A stretch of DNA of 34,186 bases from Desulfobacterales bacterium (GTDB lineage Bacteria > Desulfobacterota > Desulfobulbia > Desulfobulbales > BM004): assembly GCA_012974315.1 (NCBI GenBank), contig JAAXQI010000033.1, positions 1 through 34,186 on the forward strand, in the 5' to 3' direction. Shown here piece by piece: positions 7,850 to 17,612 of the stretch. A program made the translations under genes and the position numbers. Each line of letters opens with the position of its first letter. Position 1 is the first letter of the stretch. Under the pieces are notes generated by a model that was not told where the DNA came from, ran no database searches, and saw only the letters and a program-made list of their open reading frames with translations.

Positions 7850-10800
7850 TTACTGAGAGGATTCGTCAGGCTGGTTTGTCAAAACCTTTGGCTTTTCCAT
7901 ACGAATTACAAAAACAAGAATGGACGGTATTATAAAAACGGTAAAGATAGTTGACACGGCCAAGCCGCCGAGTATGACACTTCCAAGCCCCCTGTAAAGT
8001 TCCGAACCTGAACCGGGAAACAATACCAGCGGCAGCATGCCAAAAATACTGGTGGTGGCACTCATATAAATGGGACGCAGCCTGCTTCTGGTTGATTCAA
8101 GCACAGCTTCCCTGTAATCCATATTGTTATTATGCACATTATTCAGGGCCTGATGAACAATAAGGATAGCATTATTCACCACGATACCGATAAGTATGAC
8201 AAACCCGAGCATGGTGAGAATATCCATGGGCTGGGGCTTGGAGCTCAAGAGGTTCAAGAGTTTCAGGCCAATAAAGCCACCTGCCCCCGCCAGAGGAACC
8301 GTCAGCATAATAATGAGAGGATAAATAAAATTACCAAAGAGCGCCGCCATCAAAAGATAGGCTATTGCGGCAGCCAGAATAAAGTTCCACTTCAGGGCCT
8401 CTCTGGTTTCTGTAAGTTTGTCGGCAGCGCCGCTCATCCTGACACTCAACCCTTTCAAAAGTCCCATGGCCCGCACAGGGCTTATAATTTTTGCTTCAAC
8501 TTCCTCCATCGCCGCCTGCAGCGGCACATCCAGAGGCGGAGTCATCTGCAGGGTTATGGTCCGGCTTCTTTCAAGATGGCGTATCTGGGTCATACCGGTT
8601 GTGCGCTCAAGATCCGCAAGAGTTGACACAGGGACAACCTTGCCTCCTGGAGTGGTCACAAGAGAGTGGTAGAGGGCCTCAGGGGTTTTAATAGAATCGT
8701 CTGCCGTTTTAAGCACCAGGTCAATAGTTTTTCTCCCCTCCTGCTTGAAATCGCCAATAATTCTGCCATCCATAAGCACATCAAGCGTAATGCCCAGGTC
8801 TGCTGAACTCATATTGTTGGCCTTCAAACGTTCACGGTTTGGTACTATTTTGACCTCAGGATAGCTGAGCTCTATTGACGGCACAGGCCGGACCTGGGTG
8901 TCGGGCATGGATTGCTTTGCTGTGCCGAACATCACGCCGGCGGCCTTGACAATATTATCCAGGTCATCACCGCTGATATCAACATCGATTGTCCGACTTC
9001 TGCCAATCCTGCTCTGGAAAATACCGGCCTGCATACTGATACCGAACATACCTGGAACAGAAAATATCATGCGCTTGAAAAGGGGCAGCAGCTCGGCTGC
9101 CCGGTCCCAGTCCGTGGCCATTGCCCCGAACAGCATGATAGACTCCCTTCCCACAAAAAACATATTGAGGATGCCCGGGTAGCCATCGTGTTCTTTTTGA
9201 AGATGCGGCTCTGCCATGACAAAAAGCTTTTCACCGATATCCTGTCTCTCCTGCTGGGAAAGACCTGGAGGGGGGACCAGGATGCTGAGAACAAAATTTC
9301 TGTTTCCCTGGGGCAGATAATCTGTCTGGGGCATAAGCAGGACAACTGAACCTGCCGCCAAAATAATCAGAAGACCAACGGTGCCAATTCTGGTGGCCCA
9401 GTTTCTGGTGGCAAAAGAGACTATTCCCATAATGAAAGATGAAAACTGGCTTCCAATACGGACCACCAATCCCGCTTCCTTTTTAGCCTTTTTAGTGGCC
9501 ACAGAAAAAAGCCTGAAAGAAAACATGGGAATGACTGTCATGGATACGATCAGGCTCAAAGATACGGCACCAACTACTGCTATGGCGATATCCCGGAAGA
9601 GCTGGCCGGCCTCCTCCTGGATAAAAACAACAGGTAAAAATACCGCTATAGTTGTCAGGCTCGAAGCAATAATGGCGCCCCATACCTCCCGGGTTCCTTC
9701 ATAGACCGCATCATAGGCCGATTTACCCATCTTGCGGTGCCGATCAATATTTTCAATAACCACAATTGCATTATCAACCAGCATACCGACTGCAAAAGCA
9801 ATGCCCGCAAGACTTATGACATTGAGGTTGCGGCCCATTGCATTCATGAAGATAAACGTGCCTATGATGGAGATAGGAATAGAGGTGGCCACCACAAGTG
9901 TTGAGCGTATGCTCCGGAGAAAAACCAGAAGGACGACAAGGGCAAGCATGCCTCCAATAATGATATTCTGCTTGATAAGATTAATGGCTCCATTAATATA
10001 ACGCCGCTGGTCATACACCCATTCCAGGCTTATCTCCCGGGAAGCAAGCTTCTCTTTGTTCAGCCATTGCACCACTGCCTCTACACGTTCGGTCATGGCA
10101 AGAATATTAGTGCCTGGTTCAGGTTTAATCCCAAATGCTATGCCGCCTTTACCATTGTGGATAACAGTACTTTGGCGTTTGCTGTAGCCTCGCTTTATCT
10201 CGGCAACATCGGCCAGCAGCACCCTTTTTTCCCCGGTAGAGACAAGAACCACATTGGCAATATCTTCTTCAGAGTTGAATTCACCGGTGGTGCGAATCCT
10301 GAAATCCCTGCGTCCAACTCCCATGTTGCCTGCCGAGACATTCACATTTTCACTGCGCACTGCCTGTATGACATCATTTACTGTCAGGGCGTAGGCAGCA
10401 AGCTGTTCCGGATTAACGACTATATGCATCTCCTCAAAAACACCGCTGCCGATAAAGAGATCCGCCACACCCTCGACACGCTCCAGATGCTGGCGGATTT
10501 CATTTTCAAAGAATGTCCTGTACGTTTCGATATGCCTCGGATTTGTCTCCCCGGACTTGAGGATAACCCATATTACCGGCGAGGTCGCAGAGCCTGTGGC
10601 ATTGATGATGGGCTTGTCCACTCCTTCCGGATAGGAGGCCACTTCATTCAACTTATTGGAAACACGGAGCAGGGCATCATCCACATTGGTGCCAAGTTTG
10701 AAGGTCAGGGAAATAGAACCCTGGCCGTTGAATGCCTCACTTTCCATTTCTGTGAGGCCGGGGATCCCTTTCAGTGTTTTTTCCTGCTCCTCGATAATTT

Positions 10801-10984
10801 CCCGTTCCATCTCATAGGGAGTAGCACCACGCCAGGTAGTTGAAACCGTGATTGTCGGCTCCACTACTGTCGGGCTGAGCTGATACGGAAGTGTCTGCAG
10901 GCTGATAATGCCGAAAAGGACCACTAAAATAATGCCGACCAATATGGTAACCGGCTTTTTAATTGAAAAACTGACAATATCCAT
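7850..10984 (-). CDS. RND-family efflux transporter permease
   Basis: A 1044-aa inner-membrane RND pump of the hydrophobe/amphiphile efflux type, full length, with the usual duplicated plan: a TM helix at 10-30, a large periplasmic loop, TM 2-6 near 330-500, a second TM helix near 540-560, a second large loop and TM 8-12 near 860-1030. TM4 carries GMLVDNAIVVIENI; the first aspartate of the AcrB DD pair is kept and the second is Asn. TM10 reads GIVVNNAILIV, with Asn where AcrB has its proton-relay lysine. The adaptor gene lies 63 nt upstream; no outer-membrane TolC-like gene is present here. Substrate cannot be told from sequence. Confidence 0.95.
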   Translation of the reverse strand: MDIVSFSIKKPVTILVGIILVVLFGIISLQTLPYQLSPTVVEPTITVSTTWRGATPYEMEREIIEEQEKTLKGIPGLTEMESEAFNGQGSISLTFKLGTNVDDALLRVSNKLNEVASYPEGVDKPIINATGSATSPVIWVILKSGETNPRHIETYRTFFENEIRQHLERVEGVADLFIGSGVFEEMHIVVNPEQLAAYALTVNDVIQAVRSENVNVSAGNMGVGRRDFRIRTTGEFNSEEDIANVVLVSTGEKRVLLADVAEIKRGYSKRQSTVIHNGKGGIAFGIKPEPGTNILAMTERVEAVVQWLNKEKLASREISLEWVYDQRRYINGAINLIKQNIIIGGMLALVVLLVFLRSIRSTLVVATSIPISIIGTFIFMNAMGRNLNVISLAGIAFAVGMLVDNAIVVIENIDRHRKMGKSAYDAVYEGTREVWGAIIASSLTTIAVFLPVVFIQEEAGQLFRDIAIAVVGAVSLSLIVSMTVIPMFSFRLFSVATKKAKKEAGLVVRIGSQFSSFIMGIVSFATRNWATRIGTVGLLIILAAGSVVLLMPQTDYLPQGNRNFVLSILVPPPGLSQQERQDIGEKLFVMAEPHLQKEHDGYPGILNMFFVGRESIMLFGAMATDWDRAAELLPLFKRMIFSVPGMFGISMQAGIFQSRIGRSRTIDVDISGDDLDNIVKAAGVMFGTAKQSMPDTQVRPVPSIELSYPEVKIVPNRERLKANNMSSADLGITLDVLMDGRIIGDFKQEGRKTIDLVLKTADDSIKTPEALYHSLVTTPGGKVVPVSTLADLERTTGMTQIRHLERSRTITLQMTPPLDVPLQAAMEEVEAKIISPVRAMGLLKGLSVRMSGAADKLTETREALKWNFILAAAIAYLLMAALFGNFIYPLIIMLTVPLAGAGGFIGLKLLNLLSSKPQPMDILTMLGFVILIGIVVNNAILIVHQALNNVHNNNMDYREAVLESTRSRLRPIYMSATTSIFGMLPLVLFPGSGSELYRGLGSVILGGLAVSTIFTVFIIPSILVFVIRMEKPKVLTNQPDESSQ

Positions 10985-11047
10985 ACATTAAACCATTCTA
11001 TTTGCTGCTGATTTCGTGAGCAAAAGGCTCAAACCAATATTTACTCG

Positions 11048-12130
11048 TCACGGATTCAGCGTATTGCCTATCCGCACAGACTGACCTTCGCGCAACCTCT
11101 CATTCCCTTTAACAACAACCATATCGCCATCTGCCAAACCTTCTCCTGCAACCCCTACATACATCCCATCGTAACCAGTTACCTGCACAACAACCATTTT
11201 GGCTATTGAATCCTTTGCCAGCCAGATGACATTCTGGCCAAACCTGTCAATGACCGCATCTCTGGGCACCTTGAGTCCTTCTCTTTTTTCAGCAGATGGC
11301 ACCAGTGCCCTTGCCTCCATCCCCTCAATCAGCCCTCTTAAATTTTGCAATCGTATTTTCACATCAAAAGTTCTGGTTGCAACATCACCACTTGGTACAA
11401 AACTGAGAAACTCTCCGATAAATTGTTCGCCATCGCTTTTCACTGTGAGTTTCTTCCCGGGCTGTAAATACTTGAGCATTCCAGCCGGGACATTGACCAC
11501 TATATCGACGCTGCTGTCATCAGCAACTATTGCAACCACGCCACCCTCTTGTACCCACTCTCCAATTTCTGCGTTCTTCTGCATGACAATGGAGTCAAAC
11601 GGGGCACGTATCTTCTTTTTTTTCTTTTCCAGTAAAAGCCTGTCCATGGATGCTTTTATGGACAGAGCCCTGCTTTTCAGCATTTTACTTTTAAAATAAT
11701 ATTCATCATACGATGATTCAGAAACAGAGCCTTCTTTATAGAGAGGTTCCCTTTTTTTGAGCTCTTTTTCAGCCTGCTCCATCTCGACAAGCACCAGTTC
11801 ATAGTCTGCCCGGGTGCCACTGATAACAGTATCCAGAATATCTGCCTCCAGGCTCACGAGTGGTTCGCCTTTTTTGACCCGGTATCCCTCTTCAAAAAAT
11901 ACCTGGTCCACAACGCCCTCAACCTCAGCGGCAAGATTTGATTTGCGGGAATAGTAAACCGTGCCCACAAATTCCACCATGGGCTCAGCTTCACCCCGGG
12001 CAACCTGCGCAACTTCAACCAAAGCAGGTGGAGGACCCTGGGGCTTTGCTTCTGCCTTTGCTCCATTCTCTTCTGCTACGGCAAAACCGATATTGCCAAG
12101 CAATAAAAATATACAGAAAACGAACACCAA
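11048..12130 (-). CDS. RND efflux periplasmic adaptor (membrane fusion protein)
   Basis: A 360-aa HlyD/AcrA-type adaptor that links the RND permease to an outer-membrane channel. It starts with a hydrophobic export signal (FVFCIFLLLGNIGFAVAEE), then the split barrel-sandwich domain (AAEVEGVVDQVFFEEGYRVKKGEPL near 67-91), a coiled-coil hairpin rich in K and E, the second half of the lipoyl-like domain (IRAPFDSIVMQKNAEIGEWV) and the beta-barrel. The start is uncertain: an in-frame TAG lies two codons before a TTG-GTG pair at 12130, so initiation is at one of these non-ATG codons after a purine-rich AGAGAGAG. It is in an operon with the permease 63 nt downstream. Confidence 0.93.
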   Translation of the reverse strand: MVFVFCIFLLLGNIGFAVAEENGAKAEAKPQGPPPALVEVAQVARGEAEPMVEFVGTVYYSRKSNLAAEVEGVVDQVFFEEGYRVKKGEPLVSLEADILDTVISGTRADYELVLVEMEQAEKELKKREPLYKEGSVSESSYDEYYFKSKMLKSRALSIKASMDRLLLEKKKKKIRAPFDSIVMQKNAEIGEWVQEGGVVAIVADDSSVDIVVNVPAGMLKYLQPGKKLTVKSDGEQFIGEFLSFVPSGDVATRTFDVKIRLQNLRGLIEGMEARALVPSAEKREGLKVPRDAVIDRFGQNVIWLAKDSIAKMVVVQVTGYDGMYVGVAGEGLADGDMVVVKGNERLREGQSVRIGNTLNP

Positions 12131-12216
12131 CTCTCTCTAAAAATCAAAACATATCAACAATAAAGACCAACTGACAAGGAATTTCAGGTGCAATAAAAAA
12201 ATATTAATTCAATGAA

Positions 12217-12240
12217 ACTCCCCGCAGCAAGCTACGGGGT
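12217..12240 (-). terminator. GC-rich hairpin downstream of pgi, REP-like
   Basis: On the minus strand CCCCGTAGC and GCTGCGGGG pair with one G-U wobble around a CUUG-type tetraloop, giving a very stable compact stem about 100 nt after the pgi stop. No proper T-run follows directly, so it may be a stability or Rho-type end rather than a standard terminator. The sequence has the look of a dispersed REP-like palindrome, which I cannot test within one window. The rest of the gap 12131-12341 holds nothing I can identify. Confidence 0.45.
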
Positions 12241-12341
12241 ATCTCAACAAAGGATATTTCTAATAATAACGCTGCAAGCAGCAGAGTATTTACCCAAAGA
12301 GAGAATAAATCCCTGCCTGAAATACCCCCCAGATCACTTAC

Positions 12342-13967
12342 TCACTCCTCTTTAAAAATTCCTGCTGCCTCAAGCATGGCCCAACTTTCCGGATATTGTT
12401 CACTGTCTTTACCGCCAGCCTGACGCAAAATATTCAAGTGTTCAAGAAACCTGTTGGCAAGAACTTTGCCAAGCTGCACCCCTTCCTGGTCAAAGGAGTT
12501 GATATTCCAGATAAAGCCCTGAAAGACGATCTTCGCTTCATAGAGCGCAAGCAGGCCTCCCATAGTATAAGGCGTCAGCTTGTCGGACAGCAGTATTGAA
12601 CTTGGCCTGTTTCCGCCAAAAAAACGATTGGGATTATCATCCTTCCTGCCTGTTGCAAGTGCAAGTGACTGGGCCAGTAGATTGGCAACGAGCTTTTCCT
12701 GTGATGTTGTTCCTTTGAGCAGCAGATCCGACCCAAGCTGGCTTTGCCTGAAACCGATGAATTCTGTCGGAACTACGGTCGTGCCCTGATGGAGAAGTTG
12801 ATAGAAGGCATGCTGGCCATTAGTGCCAGGCTCACCCCATACTATGGGACCCGTGAAACCGGATACCTTCTCGCCGTTTCTGGTCACGGATTTGCCGTTA
12901 CTTTCCATATCACATTGCTGAAGATGAGCGGGGAAACGCAGCAGGGCCTGGCTGTAAGGCAGGACAGCAACCGTCTCATGGCCGAGAAAATTATGGTTCC
13001 ATATTCCCAACAATGCCAGGAGCAAGGCCGGATTCCTTCTAATATCCCTCTCCTCGGCCGCCATGTCCATGTCATTGGCACCCCTCAGCACCTCTATAAA
13101 GGCATCATAGCCGAGCCCAAAACCGAGCATCACTGCCCCTACCATGGACGTGGCACTGTAGCGCCCCCCGATATAATCATACATATAAAAGGACTGCAGA
13201 TATTTCTCAGGGTTGTCCATGGGACTGGACTGACCGGTGATAGCAATAAAGTGTTTTGCAGGATTCAGACCGGCCCCTACAAAAGCTGCCCGAACAATCT
13301 CCTCGTTGGTAAGAGTCTCCAGCGTTGAACCGCTTTTTGACACTACTCCCACAAGGGTTCTGGAAAGATCGAGTTTTCTTAAGACAGCTGCTGCATCGTC
13401 AGGGTCTACATTGGAAATGAAATGGACCCTTCTGTTTTTCAGCGAATATGCGGCAAGAGCAAAATATATGGCACGGGGTCCAAGATCAGAACCGCCGATG
13501 CCGATATTGACATAATCTGTATAGGCCTCTCCCTGTTCATTGACCAGTTGGCCCTTGTCCAGCCCTGCCAGGAATGCCTTGAGCTTTTCCAGCTCTTGCA
13601 TTGCCTGCCCGGTTGCCACAACATGGCACGGAGTTTCATTGAAGATATCCCGACAGGCGGTATGGAGAACCTGCCGTTCCTCACTCTCGTGACCGTCAAT
13701 CCTGTTCATCACAGCTCCACCTTTCATTGCATGAAACTGGTCTAAAGCACCACTCTGGTCAGCAAGCTGCTGCAGTCCATTTATCACAGCATCATCTATG
13801 CGCTGGGTGGAAAAAAGCAGGTCAAATCCTGATCCACTGGATTTATAGGTCTTTATTCTTTCAGGGGATATGGCCCCGGGAGCTGTGAGGTCAAAAGGAT
13901 TTCTGGCCAACTTCGCAAGCTTCTCATAGACCGGAAGCTCATCTAGATTTGTCGTATTCCATGTCAT
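12342..13967 (-). CDS. pgi: glucose-6-phosphate isomerase
   Basis: Interconverts glucose 6-phosphate and fructose 6-phosphate. The 541-aa protein is of the long Pgi type. Signatures are GIGGSDLGPRAIYFAL, the phosphate-binding SKSGSTLETLTNEE, the GGRYSATSMVGAV segment and the family signature GTNGQHAFYQLLHQGT. The ATG has a strong AGGAGGAG site just upstream. It follows rpe by 35 nt on the same strand, so sugar-phosphate genes appear grouped, possibly with the M16 peptidase upstream. All catalytic motifs are intact. Confidence 0.97.
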   Translation of the reverse strand: MTWNTTNLDELPVYEKLAKLARNPFDLTAPGAISPERIKTYKSSGSGFDLLFSTQRIDDAVINGLQQLADQSGALDQFHAMKGGAVMNRIDGHESEERQVLHTACRDIFNETPCHVVATGQAMQELEKLKAFLAGLDKGQLVNEQGEAYTDYVNIGIGGSDLGPRAIYFALAAYSLKNRRVHFISNVDPDDAAAVLRKLDLSRTLVGVVSKSGSTLETLTNEEIVRAAFVGAGLNPAKHFIAITGQSSPMDNPEKYLQSFYMYDYIGGRYSATSMVGAVMLGFGLGYDAFIEVLRGANDMDMAAEERDIRRNPALLLALLGIWNHNFLGHETVAVLPYSQALLRFPAHLQQCDMESNGKSVTRNGEKVSGFTGPIVWGEPGTNGQHAFYQLLHQGTTVVPTEFIGFRQSQLGSDLLLKGTTSQEKLVANLLAQSLALATGRKDDNPNRFFGGNRPSSILLSDKLTPYTMGGLLALYEAKIVFQGFIWNINSFDQEGVQLGKVLANRFLEHLNILRQAGGKDSEQYPESWAMLEAAGIFKEE

Positions 13968-14002
13968 AACTCTCCTCCTGGTTTTCAGCCTTTTATAGGA
14001 GA

Positions 14003-14695
14003 TTATTTCCAGGTTTTCGTTGCTGACTGGCAGATGTCTTTCATTTCCATAATTTCTTTTGCATAGTCCTGCTGCCCGAATACCGCTGATCCGGCGACAA
14101 ATATATTCGCTCCGGCTCCGGCCACATCTTTAATGGTTACAGGGCTGACTCCCCCATCAACCTCAATCCCGACCTCAAGACCGCGATCTTCAATCATATT
14201 TTTCAGGGTCTTGATTTTGTTAAGAGAGGACCTGATAAAAGACTGGCCACCAAAGCCCGGATTTACGCTCATAAGCATAACCAGATCAACATCTGCCAGA
14301 ATTTCATCGAGAGTCCCCAGGGGGGTAGCAGGATTCAGGACGGCGCCGGCCTTTTTCCCCAACTCCTTTATTCTGCTTACGGTACGATGCAGGTGAGGGC
14401 AAGCCTCAACATGGACAGTGATCCAGTCTGCCCCCGCCTTGGCAAAATCATCTATGTACCTGTCAGCATCTTCAATCATCAAATGCACATCAAGGGGCAG
14501 GTCCGTGATCTTGCGCACTGAAGCCACCACCAGAGGGCCGATAGTTATATTAGGCACAAAATGGCCATCCATAACATCTATATGAATTATATCAGCGCCT
14601 GCATTTTCAACAGCCCTTATTTCCTCTCCCAGGCGGCTGAAATCTGCTGACAGTATGGATGGCGCCATCATAAATTGTTGCATGCTGTTCATCAT
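14003..14695 (-). CDS. rpe: ribulose-phosphate 3-epimerase
   Basis: Interconverts ribulose 5-phosphate and xylulose 5-phosphate in the pentose phosphate pathway. The protein is about 225-230 aa and has MAPSILSADFSRLG, the metal-site motif HIDVMDGHFVPNITIGP, DVHLMIED, the VNPGFGGQSFI loop and EVDGGV, i.e. a complete TIM barrel. Several start codons are possible in the first ten residues: the first ATG follows GGGGAG with no spacer, so the second ATG (14692) or the ATG at residue 5 (14683) is more likely. It lies 63 nt after the M16 peptidase gene and 35 nt before pgi. Confidence 0.96.
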   Translation of the reverse strand: MMNSMQQFMMAPSILSADFSRLGEEIRAVENAGADIIHIDVMDGHFVPNITIGPLVVASVRKITDLPLDVHLMIEDADRYIDDFAKAGADWITVHVEACPHLHRTVSRIKELGKKAGAVLNPATPLGTLDEILADVDLVMLMSVNPGFGGQSFIRSSLNKIKTLKNMIEDRGLEVGIEVDGGVSPVTIKDVAGAGANIFVAGSAVFGQQDYAKEIMEMKDICQSATKTWK

Positions 14696-14758
14696 CTCCC
14701 CTTTTCTGAAAATTAACCGCTTTTGAACGTTTTTCTCTGAATATGACGGTTGGAGAGT

Positions 14759-17491
14759 TTACTTGCCTGCTTCTCCGGATGTCTCTGTGGTGCTTCCCTC
14801 CGGCTCCTTTGCTTTATCAGCAAGGCCGCCACCGACTGCCACCATAACATAGGCATCAGGCAAAATATATTTCCTTGCCGCCTGGAGTACCTTTGCAGCA
14901 TCAATTTCCTTTATAGCCTGAATATACTTGTTGCCAAAATCCTGGCCCAGATCATACGTCTCATTTAATCCCAGATCCAGGGCCTGGGCGCTATGGGTCT
15001 GCATGGCCAGCTCATACTGGCTGATAAGAATGTTTTTTGCCCTGTTTAATTCTTCCTCGCTCACTTTCTCTTCACGCATAGTATTGAGTTCATGCCAGAC
15101 ACTTTTTATAGCCTGTTCCTTTTTATCAGGGCTGGTTCCTATATAAATTCCAAATGCTCCTGTATCAATCCCGAAAAACGAAAAGGAAGAAAGGCTGTAA
15201 GCCAGGCTCTGCTTATCGCGCAACTCGGTAAAAAGCCTGCCACTCTGTCCCGAAAGGATAGTATCAAGAATCTCAAGGGTAAAGCGGTCCCCATCCTTTA
15301 ACGTTGCACCCAAAAATCCTATAATCAGGTGAACCTGCTCCTTGTCGCGGCTTACCTCCTGAATTTTTTCTTTTGTCAATAGAGATGGGGGCAGAATTTC
15401 TTCCTCGATCTCCTGCTCCACGGAAGTTTGGCTAACCTGCCAGTCGCCGAATAAACGGACGACGAGATCCTTTGTCTCTTCGGCTTTAACATCTCCTGAT
15501 ATGGCAAGAACCAAATGGTCCGGCTGTGCATGTTGCTGGTAAATATTCTTTAAGGCTGCAGGAGTGAAACTCTTGATCGCATCTGCAGACCCGATACTGT
15601 TGAGACCATACGGGTGCCCTTCAAACATCATTCTGTTAAACTCCTGAAAGGCAAATGACGTCAGGGAATCTTCCTGCTGTTTCAGCTGGGCCAGAAGTTC
15701 AGGAAGGATTTTTACCGCCTCCGTGGCATTGAATGCCGGCTCCCGTATGATATCCCGCACCAGATTAAGGCCATCAGGAAAGAAGCGCGCCAAAAAGTCC
15801 GCTTTTATGCCAAACGTGTTCTTGCCGGCAAAACCGGTTATCCCACCTGCCATGTCAGCCACGGCTTCGGCAATCTCATTGGCACTCATATTCAGGGTGC
15901 CCCTGGGCAACAGATCACTGATATAAGAAAAGGCGCCATTCGTGACCGGGCTTTCTGTCCGGATTCCTCCGGGGAAGACAGCCCTGATACCGACAGTGGG
16001 AACTGTATCATCCTCTCGCACCAGCAATGTTATGCCATTTTCCAGTTCAAAACGATGCACGCCGCTTAAATATGTATTCGCCAGCATTGCCTCTGAATCC
16101 CCATGAATTGCTGCATCCTCGGATCTGGCTATGGTTGCTTCGATCTCTTCCCTGCCCGGCTCAAATGTACTGTCTGTCTCCATCAGGAACCCGACATTAA
16201 TAGCTTTTTCAGTAAAATATTTCTGCGCAACCCTCTTAATGTCTTCATGGGTTACGGCGCGAATTTTTTCCAGATATTCGTCTTCTCTCGGATCCCCGGT
16301 CATCATGTCGAATGAACCCAGCACCCGGGCCTGCCCCTCAACCCGCTCCAGGTTAAATACAAAATCGCTTTCCAGGTTGTGCTTGGCCCTTTTCAGCTCT
16401 ACATTTGTTACGGAAAAGTATTTAAACTTGAAGAGCTCTGCCACTGAGGCTTCAAAAGCCTGCAGCATATTCGAACCATCAAGTACTGCCATTATCTCAA
16501 ACATGCCTGGATCCGTGGGGGTAAAGGCAGATGCATTGATACCATACACCAGCTGTTTTTCATCCCGCAGAGACCTGTAAAGCCGCGAGGTTTCTCCATG
16601 GCCGGCAATCTGGGCCAGAACATCAAGAACCGGAGAATCGGGGCTGTCAAATTTTGAAATTGGAATAGCAATCGCTATCTGGGGCTGCATAATATCAGCC
16701 TTAATGGTAAAAAATCTTGCCTCATCCTGCACAGGCTCGGCCACCAGGGGTGCTGTTTCACTTTCGCCCCTGGGCTGGTTGCCCATCAAATCACTGACCC
16801 TGGCAATAACATCCTGCCCCTTAACATCTCCAACAACAACGACCGTTAGATTTTGGGGATAATAATGCTTGCTTATATACTCCAGTATCTTGTCCCGGCT
16901 GAAGCTATTAATGGACTCCTCATTACCAATCACAGGAAGTCGATAAGGGTGACGGGTATAGGCGGTTGCCATCAAATCATGGAACAACCTTATATTGGGC
17001 CGGTCATACCGCATGGAGAGCTCTTCCAGGACAACCTTCTTCTCCCGCTCAAGCTCAACCGGATCAAAAACTGAATGCATGACCGCTTCTGCCAGCACCT
17101 CAAGAGCCATTTCCCAGTGCACTGCTGACAGGGTGGCATGATAGACCGTATTCTCATATGAGGTATAGGCATTGACCTGCCCGCCGACTCCTTCAATGGC
17201 TCCGGCAAGCTCTCCAGGGCCCCGTGTTTCAGTACCTTTAAAGATCATATGTTCTATAAAATGTGTGATGCCGGCCTCGTCTGTATTCTCATACACACTC
17301 CCGGCCTTAACCCAGATCTGCACTGTTGCCACCCTGGTTCCAGGCATCTCCTTCACTAAGACGGTCAAGCCATTATCCAGGGTTGTTTTATGAAGATGCG
17401 GGGCCAGTTCTTCTGCCAAGAGCGGTGAAGTAGACATGATTGCCACCAGTAGGATGTTTAGTAGTATTAATAAATTACGCATTATTTTCAT
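14759..17491 (-). CDS. exported M16-family zinc peptidase, two-domain
   Basis: A 910-aa pitrilysin-type protein with an N-terminal signal peptide (hydrophobic residues 5-25, cleavage likely after LLAEE), so it acts in the periplasm or is envelope-bound. The first half has the inverted zinc motif HFIEH (H77, E80, H81) and the distal zinc glutamate in VVLEEL near E156-E157. The second half repeats the fold from about residue 475 but has no HxxEH; the matching place reads SYISDLLPRG, so it is the inactive partner domain that closes the chamber. The fused arrangement resembles the long PqqL/YmxG-like exported M16 enzymes. Substrates are unknown, probably peptides. It lies upstream of rpe and pgi on the same strand. 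Confidence 0.93.
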   Translation of the reverse strand: MKIMRNLLILLNILLVAIMSTSPLLAEELAPHLHKTTLDNGLTVLVKEMPGTRVATVQIWVKAGSVYENTDEAGITHFIEHMIFKGTETRGPGELAGAIEGVGGQVNAYTSYENTVYHATLSAVHWEMALEVLAEAVMHSVFDPVELEREKKVVLEELSMRYDRPNIRLFHDLMATAYTRHPYRLPVIGNEESINSFSRDKILEYISKHYYPQNLTVVVVGDVKGQDVIARVSDLMGNQPRGESETAPLVAEPVQDEARFFTIKADIMQPQIAIAIPISKFDSPDSPVLDVLAQIAGHGETSRLYRSLRDEKQLVYGINASAFTPTDPGMFEIMAVLDGSNMLQAFEASVAELFKFKYFSVTNVELKRAKHNLESDFVFNLERVEGQARVLGSFDMMTGDPREDEYLEKIRAVTHEDIKRVAQKYFTEKAINVGFLMETDSTFEPGREEIEATIARSEDAAIHGDSEAMLANTYLSGVHRFELENGITLLVREDDTVPTVGIRAVFPGGIRTESPVTNGAFSYISDLLPRGTLNMSANEIAEAVADMAGGITGFAGKNTFGIKADFLARFFPDGLNLVRDIIREPAFNATEAVKILPELLAQLKQQEDSLTSFAFQEFNRMMFEGHPYGLNSIGSADAIKSFTPAALKNIYQQHAQPDHLVLAISGDVKAEETKDLVVRLFGDWQVSQTSVEQEIEEEILPPSLLTKEKIQEVSRDKEQVHLIIGFLGATLKDGDRFTLEILDTILSGQSGRLFTELRDKQSLAYSLSSFSFFGIDTGAFGIYIGTSPDKKEQAIKSVWHELNTMREEKVSEEELNRAKNILISQYELAMQTHSAQALDLGLNETYDLGQDFGNKYIQAIKEIDAAKVLQAARKYILPDAYVMVAVGGGLADKAKEPEGSTTETSGEAGK

Positions 17492-17612
17492 TTTCTCTGC
17501 CGTTATTTTACTGATTTTATTCTTAAATAGTTAACCATACTGCACTTTTCTCTCTGGCGTCAACTATTGAAGTGTTCCTACAATTTCCACACAGCAATAA
17601 CGGTGACGAATA

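Noticed and set aside
10067..10843. 258-codon plus-strand frame inside the RND permease gene
   Set aside because: Antisense to a strongly conserved gene, with no ribosome site or family resemblance.
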